Shown: positions 7,809-15,918, counted from the first letter of the stretch. The stretch: 25,726 nt of DNA from an uncultured Limosilactobacillus sp. (GCF_934202235.1 NZ_CAKPXS010000023.1:1-25726); one strand, 5' to 3'. The notes: generated by a model from the letters alone, not told the origin. Numbers and translations: made by a program.

Positions 7809-9864
7809 AACTCTCTTCCAACAACTTTCCTTTCCGCAGCAGGTCAGTCAGTTCACTAGCCTGCTGAACCTGCTGTAGTTTGCCCATCCACTGATCGTTT
7901 TGGACACACCGTAGCAGTCGGCTGAGGATGGCCAGGTGCTGACGCTGGTCAACGGGGGCCAGGCCAACGACAAAATTGATTTGCTTGTCCGAGTGGTCAA
8001 CACAAAAGGGATGGGCGAAGAAGGTGTAGCTAAAGCCTAACTCATTGACCCCGGCCTCTGGCGTCGCGTGGGCCAGGAAGACCCCCTTGCCGATCGCCAT
8101 GTAGTCGCCGTGGGTTTTCGTTAACTGGATAATTTTGCTGACGTATTGGTCATCAATGACGTGGGCCGCCACCAGCTTATTCATGCTAAAACGGAGCGCT
8201 TCCTGCCAGTGAACGGGCTGGCTGACGAAGTCGGTGGTCGTTGTGCTACCGGCGGTAATCCGTGGTTGTTGCTGGGTTTGGTTGCTGAGGTAGGCCTTGA
8301 GGTCGTTCTCCAGTCCCTGGGGGTCAACGATCCGGGTATGGGTAGCGATGATGTCCATTAAGGTCGGTAACTGAACTGGCTGGTGTTGGGCTTCAATCAG
8401 GTGGGCATCCTGGAGACGAGTGCCAATTTGCTGCCAGTCGGCTTCACCGGGGATGACCGGGACCGTCATTACTGGCACTTGGTCCGGCATCTGCGGCAGG
8501 TCAATCGTGCTCAGCACCAGCTTAATGGTTTGGTAATGAATATTTTCAAACTGGAAGGTGTTGTAGGGGCCGACAAAGTGAACACCTGGGTAGCGGCCGC
8601 GCAGCTGGGCAATCAGTAGTTCGGAAGTCCCAATTCCGCTGGAACAAATGACGAGGACGCTCGGCTTTTCTTTCGCCGGCAGGTCGGTATTGCGGAGGGC
8701 CCCGCTAAAGTAGACTGCAATCAGCGCAATCTCGTCATCGGAAAGAGTTTCGCCGGTAAATTGGTTAAAGGGGCGGACGGCCTGCTTAACCAATTCAAAG
8801 GTTTCCCGGTAGGAGTGTTTGATTTGGTTGACTAGCGGGTTGCGGTAGTTAATGTGGTACTTTACCCGGTAATAGGTTGACACGAGGTGGACCGTCAGCT
8901 TCTTATTGAGCGTGTGATCGGAAGTGGGCAATTCGACGGCGGCAATCTCGTTAAACCGCCGGATCATCTGACTAGCAATCGGCCGGAGGAGGGGGATCAT
9001 CGGGTTGTCGGCACCAACGTGTTGGAAGGCCTGGGTGTTAACAATCTCTGCCAAAAACATTGCTTCGGCTGCCGAGTTAATGTGCAAATCGTTGAGAAAA
9101 CTGTCGGCCCAGGTAAAGGTCAGGGAATAATCATCTGCGGTCAACTGACGGGCAGGCAAACGGTGATGTTGCTGGCGCTCGATCAGCCAGTGAGCAAAGG
9201 TGGTCAGGAGGTTCAGTGAGTCGTTGGTAAAGGAGTTGCCAGTGATCCGTTCCAACAATTTTAGCTGGTCACGAAAGTGTGCAGAAGTGTTAAAGGTGAT
9301 TTGCGCCGCGGTGAGCTTGGTCAGCTGGGGAAAGTTTTCAAAGACCCAGCGACGTTTGAGGGCTTCGTCGCCGTGGACGTATTTTCCCTTGCTAGAGTTC
9401 TTAATCGTCAGCCCCACTGGGAGTTGCTGCGTTAGGTGGCTGAGGTCCTTGATGACGGTGTTTTTGCTAACTGCGAAAAGGATCATTAATGACGTTAGTG
9501 AAGTGGCCGGACGCGAGATGAGACAGAAAAAGATTAGCAAACGGCGATCTGTCGGTTCCAGCGAGCTAAAGTGAAATTGGCCGGCAAATAGTTCTTGGTA
9601 GTTGGCAGCTGTTTGTTTATCAGGTTGTTCTTCCAGGACCGCCTGTTTGGTTGCCGCGGACAGCCGGTAGCCGACACCACGGATGTTTTCGATTTCGTCC
9701 AGATGGCAACTCGCCAGCTCTTCGTTGACCTTCGTAATGGTATAAAAGACACTCCGGCGGGAGACTCCCAAGTGTTCAATGAGGGTGGTCAGCGGGACCG
9801 TCGTTTCACTTTTGAGTAGTTCATTGACCAACTGTTCACCGTGTCGAGTTTTGGTAAAATCCAT
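7807..9864 (-). CDS. PRD-containing transcriptional activator with EIIB- and EIIA-like domains (BglG/MtlR/UlaR2-type)
   Basis: A 685-residue PTS-controlled DNA-binding activator. Domains in order: N-terminal winged HTH (about 5-70, TTLIEHLGVSRRSVFYTI), a second HTH (about 105-155, LTSLMILFAVSKNTVIKDL), PRD1 (about 190-295, His225), PRD2 (about 298-395, His326 and His350), an EIIB-like domain (about 400-490, VICSSGIGTSE with Cys407) and a C-terminal EIIA domain (about 550-685, FLAHATPE with His599). The layout is that of MtlR/LicR-like activators whose activity is set by phosphorylation by HPr and the cognate EII; the double N-terminal HTH argues against an RNA antiterminator. The ATG at 9864 is preferred over upstream TTG and GTG codons because GGCGGTG lies six bases before it. 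It is divergent from the ascorbate-type PTS genes, its likely targets. Base composition is GC-rich compared with the genes to its left. Confidence 0.9.
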   Translation of the reverse strand: MDFTKTRHGEQLVNELLKSETTVPLTTLIEHLGVSRRSVFYTITKVNEELASCHLDEIENIRGVGYRLSAATKQAVLEEQPDKQTAANYQELFAGQFHFSSLEPTDRRLLIFFCLISRPATSLTSLMILFAVSKNTVIKDLSHLTQQLPVGLTIKNSSKGKYVHGDEALKRRWVFENFPQLTKLTAAQITFNTSAHFRDQLKLLERITGNSFTNDSLNLLTTFAHWLIERQQHHRLPARQLTADDYSLTFTWADSFLNDLHINSAAEAMFLAEIVNTQAFQHVGADNPMIPLLRPIASQMIRRFNEIAAVELPTSDHTLNKKLTVHLVSTYYRVKYHINYRNPLVNQIKHSYRETFELVKQAVRPFNQFTGETLSDDEIALIAVYFSGALRNTDLPAKEKPSVLVICSSGIGTSELLIAQLRGRYPGVHFVGPYNTFQFENIHYQTIKLVLSTIDLPQMPDQVPVMTVPVIPGEADWQQIGTRLQDAHLIEAQHQPVQLPTLMDIIATHTRIVDPQGLENDLKAYLSNQTQQQPRITAGSTTTTDFVSQPVHWQEALRFSMNKLVAAHVIDDQYVSKIIQLTKTHGDYMAIGKGVFLAHATPEAGVNELGFSYTFFAHPFCVDHSDKQINFVVGLAPVDQRQHLAILSRLLRCVQNDQWMGKLQQVQQASELTDLLRKGKLLEES

Positions 9865-9898
9865 CGTTATCACCGCCAATATCGTTTTTGCTGACCAT

Positions 9899-9927
9899 AT
9901 CCTAGTTCATTTTTTGCACTTTATCAA
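9899..9927 (-). promoter_or_regulatory. Probable promoter of the module A regulator
   Basis: On the minus strand TTGATA (9922-9927) and TAGGAT (9899-9904) are separated by 17 bases, about 35 bases upstream of the regulator ATG. The -35 lies inside the first ACTT-N4-AAGT dyad, so binding there would directly affect the regulator's own transcription. Confidence 0.5.
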
Positions 9928-9954
9928 GTTCCGCCATTGCACTTGTGGGAAAGT
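9914..9954. promoter_or_regulatory. Two direct repeats with dyads, candidate activator operators
   Basis: TTGCACTT occurs at 9914-9921 and again at 9937-9944, 23 bp apart (about two helical turns). Each begins a short dyad: ACTT-TATC-AAGT (9918-9929) and ACTT-GTGGGA-AAGT (9941-9954). The first overlaps the -35 of the regulator promoter, the second the -35 of the PTS promoter. This is what an autoregulated divergent activator site would look like. Confidence 0.55.
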
Positions 9955-9971
9955 GAGCATTGCTTTATTAT
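9943..9971 (+). promoter_or_regulatory. Probable activator-dependent promoter of the ascorbate-type PTS operon
   Basis: TTGTGG (9943-9948) and TATTAT (9966-9971) are 17 bases apart, about 40 bases before the EIIA start. The weak -35 inside the second repeat fits a promoter needing an activator. TTATTA (9965-9970) and TAATAA (9980-9985) form a further small inverted repeat over the -10. Confidence 0.45.
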
Positions 9972-10009
9972 CAACACAGTAATAATTGATTAAGGGATGA
10001 GGTGATTAC

Positions 10010-10450
10010 TTGGCACTAGATTTACTTGATCAACAGACAGTTCAGGTTGTTGACGGTGACGGCCTGAAATGGCAAGACGCGATCCGCCAGGCCGCTAAGC
10101 CGTTAGTTGATAACGGGACAGTCGGGGATGACTACGTGGAAGCAATGATTAACGTCGTTGACGAAAAGGGACCATACATTAACATCGGCCCCAACATTGC
10201 ACTGGCCCACTCACGTCCGCGGCCGAGCGTTAAGCGAGTTGGCTTATCGTTAATGAAGACGAACCAGCCAGTTAACTTAGTCAGTGATGAGCACCCGGTC
10301 AAGCTGTGGTTTGTCTTAGCCGCAACTGACAGTACCAGCCACCTGAAAGTTATTCAGGAATTATCAACGGTACTGATGGATGCTGACCGCACGAAGCAGC
10401 TGCTGGCAGCCACTTCTGTTGATGATGTATTAGCAACGTTAAAGGATTAG
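10010..10450 (+). CDS. PTS EIIA, ascorbate/mannitol-type (UlaC-like)
   Basis: A 146-residue cytoplasmic phosphocarrier that takes phosphate from HPr-His and passes it to EIIB. His67 in IALAHSRPR is the expected phosphorylation site of the EIIA-Fru/Mtl/Ula fold, and the length equals one complete domain. The start is TTG at 10010: GGGATGAGGTG lies 7-16 bases upstream, the nearby GTG at 10002 is out of frame, and no in-frame ATG precedes His67 except an internal Met near residue 46. TTG may hold EIIA synthesis low relative to the following genes. First gene of a PTS-transketolase operon, EIIB following after 12 bases. Note that the divergent regulator carries its own EIIA domain, so two EIIA modules are available here. 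Confidence 0.9.
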   Translation: MALDLLDQQTVQVVDGDGLKWQDAIRQAAKPLVDNGTVGDDYVEAMINVVDEKGPYINIGPNIALAHSRPRPSVKRVGLSLMKTNQPVNLVSDEHPVKLWFVLAATDSTSHLKVIQELSTVLMDADRTKQLLAATSVDDVLATLKD

Positions 10451-10462
10451 GAGGACTTAATT

Positions 10463-10759
10463 ATGAAGTTTGAAGCTTTATGTCAATCAGGTTTAGGGAG
10501 CAGCTTCATGGTTCAAATGAACATTCAGAACCTGCTCAAGCAAGAAAACGTTAAGGAAGACATCCAGGTTGACCACTCAGATGTTGGCAGTGCGACTGCC
10601 GACCAAGCTGACTACTTCTTCTTGGACCCAACGCTGGAAACTTCAGCCGGTAGCCTGCCACAGGACAAGGTTGTTGTTTTGAAGAGTCTTGTTGATCCAA
10701 ATGAACTGAAGGAAAAGGTTAACGCTATCCTTGATAAGGAAGGCATTGCCCACGACTAA
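10463..10759 (+). CDS. PTS EIIB, ascorbate/galactitol-type (UlaB-like)
   Basis: A 98-residue cytoplasmic phosphotransfer protein. Cys7 in the P-loop CQSGLGSSF is the expected phospho-cysteine of the EIIB-Lac/Gat/Ula type; the small Rossmann-like pattern ends with a helix DPNELKEKVNAIL. Receives phosphate from EIIA and phosphorylates the sugar held by EIIC. AGGAGG is placed seven or more bases before the ATG, and the start is unambiguous. An unusual 95-base gap with alternative hairpins separates it from the EIIC gene. In family terms the substrate could be L-ascorbate or another polyol or ketose; see the transketolase for why ascorbate is doubted. Confidence 0.92.
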   Translation: MKFEALCQSGLGSSFMVQMNIQNLLKQENVKEDIQVDHSDVGSATADQADYFFLDPTLETSAGSLPQDKVVVLKSLVDPNELKEKVNAILDKEGIAHD

Positions 10760-10760
10760 C

Positions 10761-10828
10761 CTTAAGAAGGGATTATTCTTAATCTCTTTGTTAGCAATTA
10801 TTTATTCATAAATGATCCACTTCTTAAG
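10761..10828 (+). promoter_or_regulatory. Mutually exclusive hairpins between EIIB and EIIC
   Basis: The segment CTTAAGAAG (10761-10769) can pair locally with TTCTTAA (10776-10782, 7 bp, loop of 7) or with CTTCTTAAG (10820-10828, 9 bp). AGCAATTATTT occurs twice, at 10793-10803 and 10827-10837, the second copy touching the GGAGG ribosome site of EIIC (10838-10842). This could tune EIIC translation or mark an RNA processing site. No T-run, so not a terminator. Confidence 0.4.
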
Positions 10829-10854
10829 CAATTATTTGGAGGTTAACGATAGCT

Positions 10855-12216
10855 ATGAATGGACTATTAAATCTATTTGAAAGTATCGCAACGACGCCAG
10901 CACTGCTGGTTGGTCTGATTGCGCTGATTGGTTTGCTCTTGCAAAAGAAGAGCGCCACTGAAACTATCCAGGGGACGATTAAGACCTTTGCCGGGTTCCT
11001 GATCCTGACTGGTGGTTCCACGATTTTAAGTAACGCCCTGACACCATTTGCCAAGATGTTCAAGTTTGCCCTTGGTGTTCAAGGGGTTGTGCCAAGTAAC
11101 GAAGCCGTAGTTGCCATTGCCCTGGTTAAGTACGGTTCAGTAACTGCCCTGATCATGCTGGTCGGGATGATTGTCAACGTCCTGCTGGCTCGTTTCACGA
11201 AGTTCAAGTACATCTTCCTGACTGGTCAGGCAATGCTGTACGTTTCCTGTCTGACGGCCGTTGTGCTGATCAGTGCCGGGATGGGCAGCAGCTGGCAGAC
11301 AATCCTGCTTGGCGGTTTGTTCGAAGGGACGCTGCTGACGGTTACGCCAGCCTTCTGTCAACCATTCATGCGTGAAATTACGCACGGTGACACGGTTGCC
11401 ATGGGTCACACTGGTAACATTGGTTACGCCATTGCCGGGTTAGTTGGTAAGTGGTTTGGTGACAAGAAGCACAGTACTGAAGACATCGAACTGCCAAAGT
11501 CACTCGGCTTCCTGCGTGACTCCACTGTTTCTATTACGATCGTGATGGCCATCGTTTACATCATCCTGGCGATCATTGCCGGCCCACACTTCGTGGAAGG
11601 TAAGCTGAGTGACGGGACGAACTACATTATCTTCGCCATCGTTCAAGCTGGTACTTTCGCTGCCGGGTTCGCCGTTGTGCTGCAGGGTGTTCGGATGATC
11701 CTTGCTGAAATTGTTCCAGCCTTCCAAGGGATCGCCCAAAAGATCGTGCCAAACTCCAAGCCTGCCCTGGACGTGCCGATCATCTTCCCATTCGCACCAA
11801 ACGCTGTTCTGCTTGGTTTCATTGTCAGCTTTGCTGTGGGGACGATTAGTATGTTTGCCATGGTCGCAATGCACACTGTTGTTATCATCCCAGGGGTTGT
11901 TGGTCACTTCTTCTGCGGTGCCGCCGCTGCGATCTACGGTAACTCCAAGGGTGGTCGTCGTGGTGCGATCATCGGTGCGATTGTTAACAGTCTGATTATC
12001 AGCTGGCTGCCACTTTACATCCTGCCGGTTCTGGGGAACCTGAAGATGGCTGCTTCGACCTTCGCTGATACTGACTACCTGGTTCCAGGGATTATCCTTG
12101 GTAACCTGGGTCACCTTGGCGGGACTGTCCTGGCCTTCAGCATCATTGCCTTCACAGTTATTGTTGTGCTGGTAAGTATGATGATGAAGTCACCAAAGGC
12201 CGACGCTAACAAGTAA
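10855..12216 (+). CDS. PTS EIIC, ascorbate-type membrane transporter (UlaA-like)
   Basis: A 453-residue integral membrane protein with roughly 11-12 hydrophobic segments, close to the size of E. coli UlaA. The start (MNGLLNLFESIATTPALLVG), the loop with ETIQGTIKTFAGFLIL, and the Gly-rich segment AAAIYGNSKGGRRGAIIGAI near the C-terminal third are typical of the EIIC-GAT/ascorbate family. It binds and translocates the sugar, which EIIB phosphorylates on entry. GGAGG lies 12 bases before the ATG. Codons are strongly biased to C-ending Asn, Asp, Tyr and Thr, as in the following transketolase, suggesting high expression. Domain family is confident; the substrate is not, because none of the ascorbate-catabolic enzymes (lactonase, decarboxylase, L-pentulose epimerases) is nearby. 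Confidence 0.9.
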   Translation: MNGLLNLFESIATTPALLVGLIALIGLLLQKKSATETIQGTIKTFAGFLILTGGSTILSNALTPFAKMFKFALGVQGVVPSNEAVVAIALVKYGSVTALIMLVGMIVNVLLARFTKFKYIFLTGQAMLYVSCLTAVVLISAGMGSSWQTILLGGLFEGTLLTVTPAFCQPFMREITHGDTVAMGHTGNIGYAIAGLVGKWFGDKKHSTEDIELPKSLGFLRDSTVSITIVMAIVYIILAIIAGPHFVEGKLSDGTNYIIFAIVQAGTFAAGFAVVLQGVRMILAEIVPAFQGIAQKIVPNSKPALDVPIIFPFAPNAVLLGFIVSFAVGTISMFAMVAMHTVVIIPGVVGHFFCGAAAAIYGNSKGGRRGAIIGAIVNSLIISWLPLYILPVLGNLKMAASTFADTDYLVPGIILGNLGHLGGTVLAFSIIAFTVIVVLVSMMMKSPKADANK

Positions 12217-12233
12217 TAATTAATGTACACGAG

Positions 12234-12282
12234 GAATAACTACTGGTACCATACAAATTGTTGGGACGGTAGTTATTCTTTT
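12234..12282 (+). terminator. Intra-operon hairpin before the transketolase gene
   Basis: GAATAACTACTG pairs with CGGTAGTTATTC (12 positions, one G-U) around a 21-base loop and is followed by only TTTT. It lies 18 bases after the EIIC stop and about 20 bases before the transketolase ATG. It may be an attenuator, a processing site or an mRNA stabiliser; the short T-run makes full termination unlikely. Confidence 0.45.
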
Positions 12283-12304
12283 GGCGTAATGGAGGTATTT
12301 AATA

Positions 12305-14266
12305 ATGGATAAAAAAGAAATGCAAGCTGTTGACGCACTGCGCTTCTTGAGCACGGACATGATTCAAAAGGCTAACAGTGGTCACCCGGGTGTTGCAATC
12401 GACGCGGCCCCAATGGCTTACGGGCTGTGGGAAAAGGTCATGAACTTCAACCCTGAAGACGCAGAATGGTTGAACCGCGACCGGTTCGTGCTCTCTGCAG
12501 GACACGGTTCTTCGCTGCTGTACAGTCTGCTGTACTTCAACAACTTTGGGCTGACTCTTGATGACGTGAAGAACTTCCGTCAATTAGGATCAAAGACGCC
12601 TGGCCACCCAGAATACGGTCAAACGGCCGGGGTTGACGCGACGACTGGTCCGCTGTCACAAGGGCTGGCAATGTCCGTTGGGATGGCAATGGCTGAAAAG
12701 CACCTGGCTGCAATGTACAACAAGCCGGGCTTCCCAGTAGTTGACCATTACACTTACACGATTATCGGTGACGGGGACCTGATGGAAGGTCTTAGTGAAG
12801 AATCCATCAACCTGGCCGGCGATAAGGGTCTTTCCAAGCTGATCGTCCTTTACGATTCCAACGATGTTTCCCTGGATGGTCCGCTGAGCCTCAGTACCGA
12901 CGAAAACGTCAAGGAACGGGTTGAGGCCGCTGGTTGGGATTACCGCAAGGTTGCTGATGGTAACACTGACGTTGATGCCATCGTTGACGCTATTCACCAG
13001 GCCCAAAAGACTGACAAACCGTCAATGATTGAAATCAAGACGACGATTGGTTACGGTTCGCCACAGGCGGGCACCAATGCTGTTCATGGTTCAGCACTGG
13101 GTGACGAAAACATCGCCAAGATGCGTGACTTCTTTAACTGGGAACTGGCACCGTTTGAATTCACTGACGAAATTCACCAGTTCTTTGACGATGCCGTTGC
13201 CGACAAGCTGCCAGCTTATGACGCATGGCGCAAGATGTTCAAGGAATACGCCGACAAGTACCCTGAAGAAGCTGACCAGCTGACGCGCAAGACGCTGAAG
13301 GTTGATGGGTTGACGACTTCATACAAGCCGGGTGACGCTATTGCCACGCGGGTTGCCAGTCATGACATCCTCCAGCAAGTAGCTAAGGATAACCCTGAAT
13401 TCTGGGGTGGGGCAGCCGACCTGGCTTCGTCGAACAAGACTTACTTAGCTGATGATGGCAACTTTACGAAGGACAACCCGGCAGGACGGAACGTCTTCTT
13501 CGGTGTTCGTGAATTCGGGATGGCCACGGCCGTTAACGGGATGAACCTGCACGGTGGTAACCGCGCCTTTGGTTCGACCTTCTTCGTCTTCACTGACTAC
13601 CTGCGTGCTGCTGTCCGGCTGGCTGCACTGATGAAGCTGCCATCAGTCTTCATCGGGACTCACGATTCGATTGCCGTTGGTGAAGATGGTCCAACCCATG
13701 AACCAATCGAGCAGCTGACTAGTTTCCGGGCAATGCCAAACCTGAACGTTATCCGTCCAGCTGACGCTAACGAAACGCTGTCAGCTTGGAAGCTGATCGG
13801 TAAGACGACTGACCAGCCAACAATGCTGGTACTGTCCCGTCAGAAGCTGCCAGTTCTCTCCGAAACGGTTGACGCCCCGGTTGAAAAGGGTGCCTACATT
13901 GTTTCTGACTCCAAGAAGGACGTCCCAGACGGGATCATCCTGGCTGCTGGTTCAGAAGTTTCACTGGCACTCGATGCCAAGAAGCAACTGGCTGCTAAGG
14001 GCCAAGATGTCCGGGTCGTTTCCGTTCCAGCAATGAACCTCTTCGACGAACAATCTGCTGAATACAAGGAAAGCGTTCTGCCTTCTGCAGTAACGAAGCG
14101 GTTGGCCGTTGAAATGGGCGCTACGATGAGCTGGTACAAGTACGTTGGCTTGAACGGTGATGTCATGGGGATTGACCACTTTGGTGAAAGTGGCAAGGGC
14201 CCTGAAGTGATCAAGCACCTGGGCTTCACTACTGAAAACGTGGTTAAGGCTTACGAAGCACTGTAA
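12305..14266 (+). CDS. tkt: Transketolase (module A)
   Basis: A 653-residue thiamine-diphosphate enzyme that moves a two-carbon ketol unit between ketose and aldose phosphates in the cytoplasm. Phosphate- and cofactor-site histidines are present: His27 (SGHPG), His67 (AGHGS), His101 (GHPEYG) and His261 (VHGSALG). The ThDP/metal motif is GDGDLMEG (155-162) with DSN (184-186), and the catalytic Glu is E403 in GVREFGMA. The donor-site HDS...GEDGPTHEP loop is intact. The full-length fused form argues for normal activity. It follows a PTS operon with no intervening catabolic enzyme, so the imported sugar phosphate or its direct product is probably a donor ketose such as xylulose-5-P. Second transketolase at 18782 is a paralogue. 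A GGAGG site precedes the ATG. Confidence 0.95.
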   Translation: MDKKEMQAVDALRFLSTDMIQKANSGHPGVAIDAAPMAYGLWEKVMNFNPEDAEWLNRDRFVLSAGHGSSLLYSLLYFNNFGLTLDDVKNFRQLGSKTPGHPEYGQTAGVDATTGPLSQGLAMSVGMAMAEKHLAAMYNKPGFPVVDHYTYTIIGDGDLMEGLSEESINLAGDKGLSKLIVLYDSNDVSLDGPLSLSTDENVKERVEAAGWDYRKVADGNTDVDAIVDAIHQAQKTDKPSMIEIKTTIGYGSPQAGTNAVHGSALGDENIAKMRDFFNWELAPFEFTDEIHQFFDDAVADKLPAYDAWRKMFKEYADKYPEEADQLTRKTLKVDGLTTSYKPGDAIATRVASHDILQQVAKDNPEFWGGAADLASSNKTYLADDGNFTKDNPAGRNVFFGVREFGMATAVNGMNLHGGNRAFGSTFFVFTDYLRAAVRLAALMKLPSVFIGTHDSIAVGEDGPTHEPIEQLTSFRAMPNLNVIRPADANETLSAWKLIGKTTDQPTMLVLSRQKLPVLSETVDAPVEKGAYIVSDSKKDVPDGIILAAGSEVSLALDAKKQLAAKGQDVRVVSVPAMNLFDEQSAEYKESVLPSAVTKRLAVEMGATMSWYKYVGLNGDVMGIDHFGESGKGPEVIKHLGFTTENVVKAYEAL

Positions 14267-14293
14267 TCAATAACCATCAGATATAGAAAATAG

Positions 14294-14325
14294 GCACTCG
14301 CGAAGGCGGGTGCTTATTTTTTATT
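14294..14325 (+). terminator. Rho-independent terminator of module A
   Basis: GCACTCGC-GAAG-GCGGGTGC (one G-U, stable GAAG loop) followed by TTATTTTTTATT, about 30 bases after the transketolase stop. Ends the PTS-transketolase operon. Confidence 0.88.
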
Positions 14326-14360
14326 GAGAAAGTGAGTTTGGGCGGTTTCATTGGCAAATG

Positions 14361-14392
14361 AAAAACCCCACCGTAGGTTTACCTACGGGGGG
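14361..14392 (-). terminator. Rho-independent terminator of the decarboxylase-antiporter operon
   Basis: Read on the minus strand: CCCCCCGTAGG-TAAA-CCTACGGTGGGG followed by TTTTT. It lies about 95 bases beyond the antiporter stop and faces the module A terminator, so the convergent operons are insulated. Confidence 0.82.
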
Positions 14393-14487
14393 CTGGAGAA
14401 CGATTGTTACTTTTTGCTGAAGTAATCCGTTACTTGTTATTTGAGGTATCTTAGTTGGCGTTTTTTAATTTTAGTTTCGGTCTATTA

Positions 14488-15918
14488 TTAGTCTTTATCA
14501 GATAAGCCTGCCTGCTTCATCAATTGAGCCACATCTGACTTCCAGTTCTTGTTGCGGATCCGGTATAACCAGAATGGCAGTAAAATCAGAACGACACTGA
14601 CTACGGCAACGATGATGAAGTCGGATAAGGTGCCGACACTAAACGTTGCAACAAGAGTTACAATAATTGTTGCGATTAAAACAAGTCCAATTAACCATGC
14701 AACGAAATTATTACCAACCTTGAACTTAGTCGGAAGGTCTGGTTCCTTAACACGCATCTTGATGAAACCAATCGCCATGAAGACATAAACTGTACAGTAA
14801 AGCACGTTAGTCGAGTTGACAAGGTCCAAGAATGCGGCATTGATACCTGGTACTAGCAAGTAAATCAGTGCGAAGACGGAGATGACAATCCCTTGAGTTA
14901 ACATAACAGCTGGGGAGTCACCATACTTGTCCGTCTTCCAGAACTTGAATTTTGGTGAGAAGTATCCGTTACGTGCACTTGGGATGATAGTTTTACCAGG
15001 TCCAGAAATCCAAGCGGATAACTGGATGCAGACCCCAATAGCAACAAGGATACTGAATACGTTGTTAATCCAAGAAGGTAATCCTAAGATCCGATTGTAG
15101 ACGATAACTGGCTGAACAATGTTGTTCAGGTTAATGTGTGCATCGGAGACAACGGATGCTTCAAGGAACCCGTTAACGGTGTTGAGGAGAACCATGAATA
15201 CTAAAGTAAACAGCACACCGACAGGGTAGTAAGAAACCTTCTTCAAACGGGGAATATAAACTGATGAAAGTTCAATCCCAGTAAAGATAAAGATGATTGG
15301 CGAGAAGAAGGCCAGCGACTTCATATCTCCAGAGTGTGGGAATAAGTCTGCTGCTGAGAAGTGACCCAGGATAGATCCCGGGTGAATACCGGTTTTAACA
15401 ACGGCGCAAATACCAAGGACCGTCATCAAAACTAGTGGAATGTAGATACCAACCCAACTGCCCCACTTACCAGTCAATTTAGCCATATCAAAGCAGCGGT
15501 TAAGGATCGTCATAATCCAGTAAGCAACTAAAATGACAATTAGCGTAAAGATGTGACTGGTACCTAAATCGGGGCGGTTAATTGCAGTCGCAATCAATGG
15601 TGGTAATGCTGAGGCGACCATGACCATTCCTGGGAACATTATTACCCACAGAAGCCAGGAAGTGGCAAAGCCGAAGTCGTTACCGAGAGTATTGTGAACC
15701 CACAGTTCAGGACCACCATTTTCCGGGAAAGTACTGCCGAATTCACCGGCAATTAAACATACTGGCAAGGCAAATAGAATTGCCCCTACAGCCATGTACA
15801 GAAACATTGTCCAGCCGGAGCCGGCAACGTCAGGAATGTTACGAATACTTGCAGCAATCGCAACAGTCATACCTATGAATGTTCCAAGGGTAACCTTGGA
15901 TACTTTTTTACTTGCCAT
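14488..15918 (-). CDS. Amino acid/amine antiporter of the APC superfamily (TyrP/GadC-like)
   Basis: A 476-residue membrane protein with about 12 predicted helices. The first helix begins KVTLGTFIGMTVAIAASIRN, and the stretch EFGSTFPENGGPELWVHNTL matches the helix-3 motif of the glutamate/GABA and tyrosine/tyramine antiporter group; GIELSSVYIPRLKK is the usual helix-6/7 loop region. These carriers exchange an external amino acid for the decarboxylated amine, exporting a net positive charge and generating proton motive force. Starts with ATG after AAGAGGTTATTCTT, 28 bases downstream of the decarboxylase stop, so co-transcribed with it. The substrate must match the decarboxylase: tyrosine or another aromatic amino acid is most likely, but not proven. 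No NhaC-type gene follows, unlike the usual tyrosine cluster. Confidence 0.85.
   Translation of the reverse strand: MASKKVSKVTLGTFIGMTVAIAASIRNIPDVAGSGWTMFLYMAVGAILFALPVCLIAGEFGSTFPENGGPELWVHNTLGNDFGFATSWLLWVIMFPGMVMVASALPPLIATAINRPDLGTSHIFTLIVILVAYWIMTILNRCFDMAKLTGKWGSWVGIYIPLVLMTVLGICAVVKTGIHPGSILGHFSAADLFPHSGDMKSLAFFSPIIFIFTGIELSSVYIPRLKKVSYYPVGVLFTLVFMVLLNTVNGFLEASVVSDAHINLNNIVQPVIVYNRILGLPSWINNVFSILVAIGVCIQLSAWISGPGKTIIPSARNGYFSPKFKFWKTDKYGDSPAVMLTQGIVISVFALIYLLVPGINAAFLDLVNSTNVLYCTVYVFMAIGFIKMRVKEPDLPTKFKVGNNFVAWLIGLVLIATIIVTLVATFSVGTLSDFIIVAVVSVVLILLPFWLYRIRNKNWKSDVAQLMKQAGLSDKD

Noticed and set aside
8887..9574. Open frames on the + strand opposite the module A regulator
   Set aside because: Shadows of the regulator's codon pattern with no recognisable motif or start signals.
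11500..12114. 204-codon open frame on the minus strand inside EIIC
   Set aside because: Antisense shadow of a GC-biased gene; low-complexity His/Asp/Asn/Thr composition, no ribosome site, and the sense strand is a clear EIIC.
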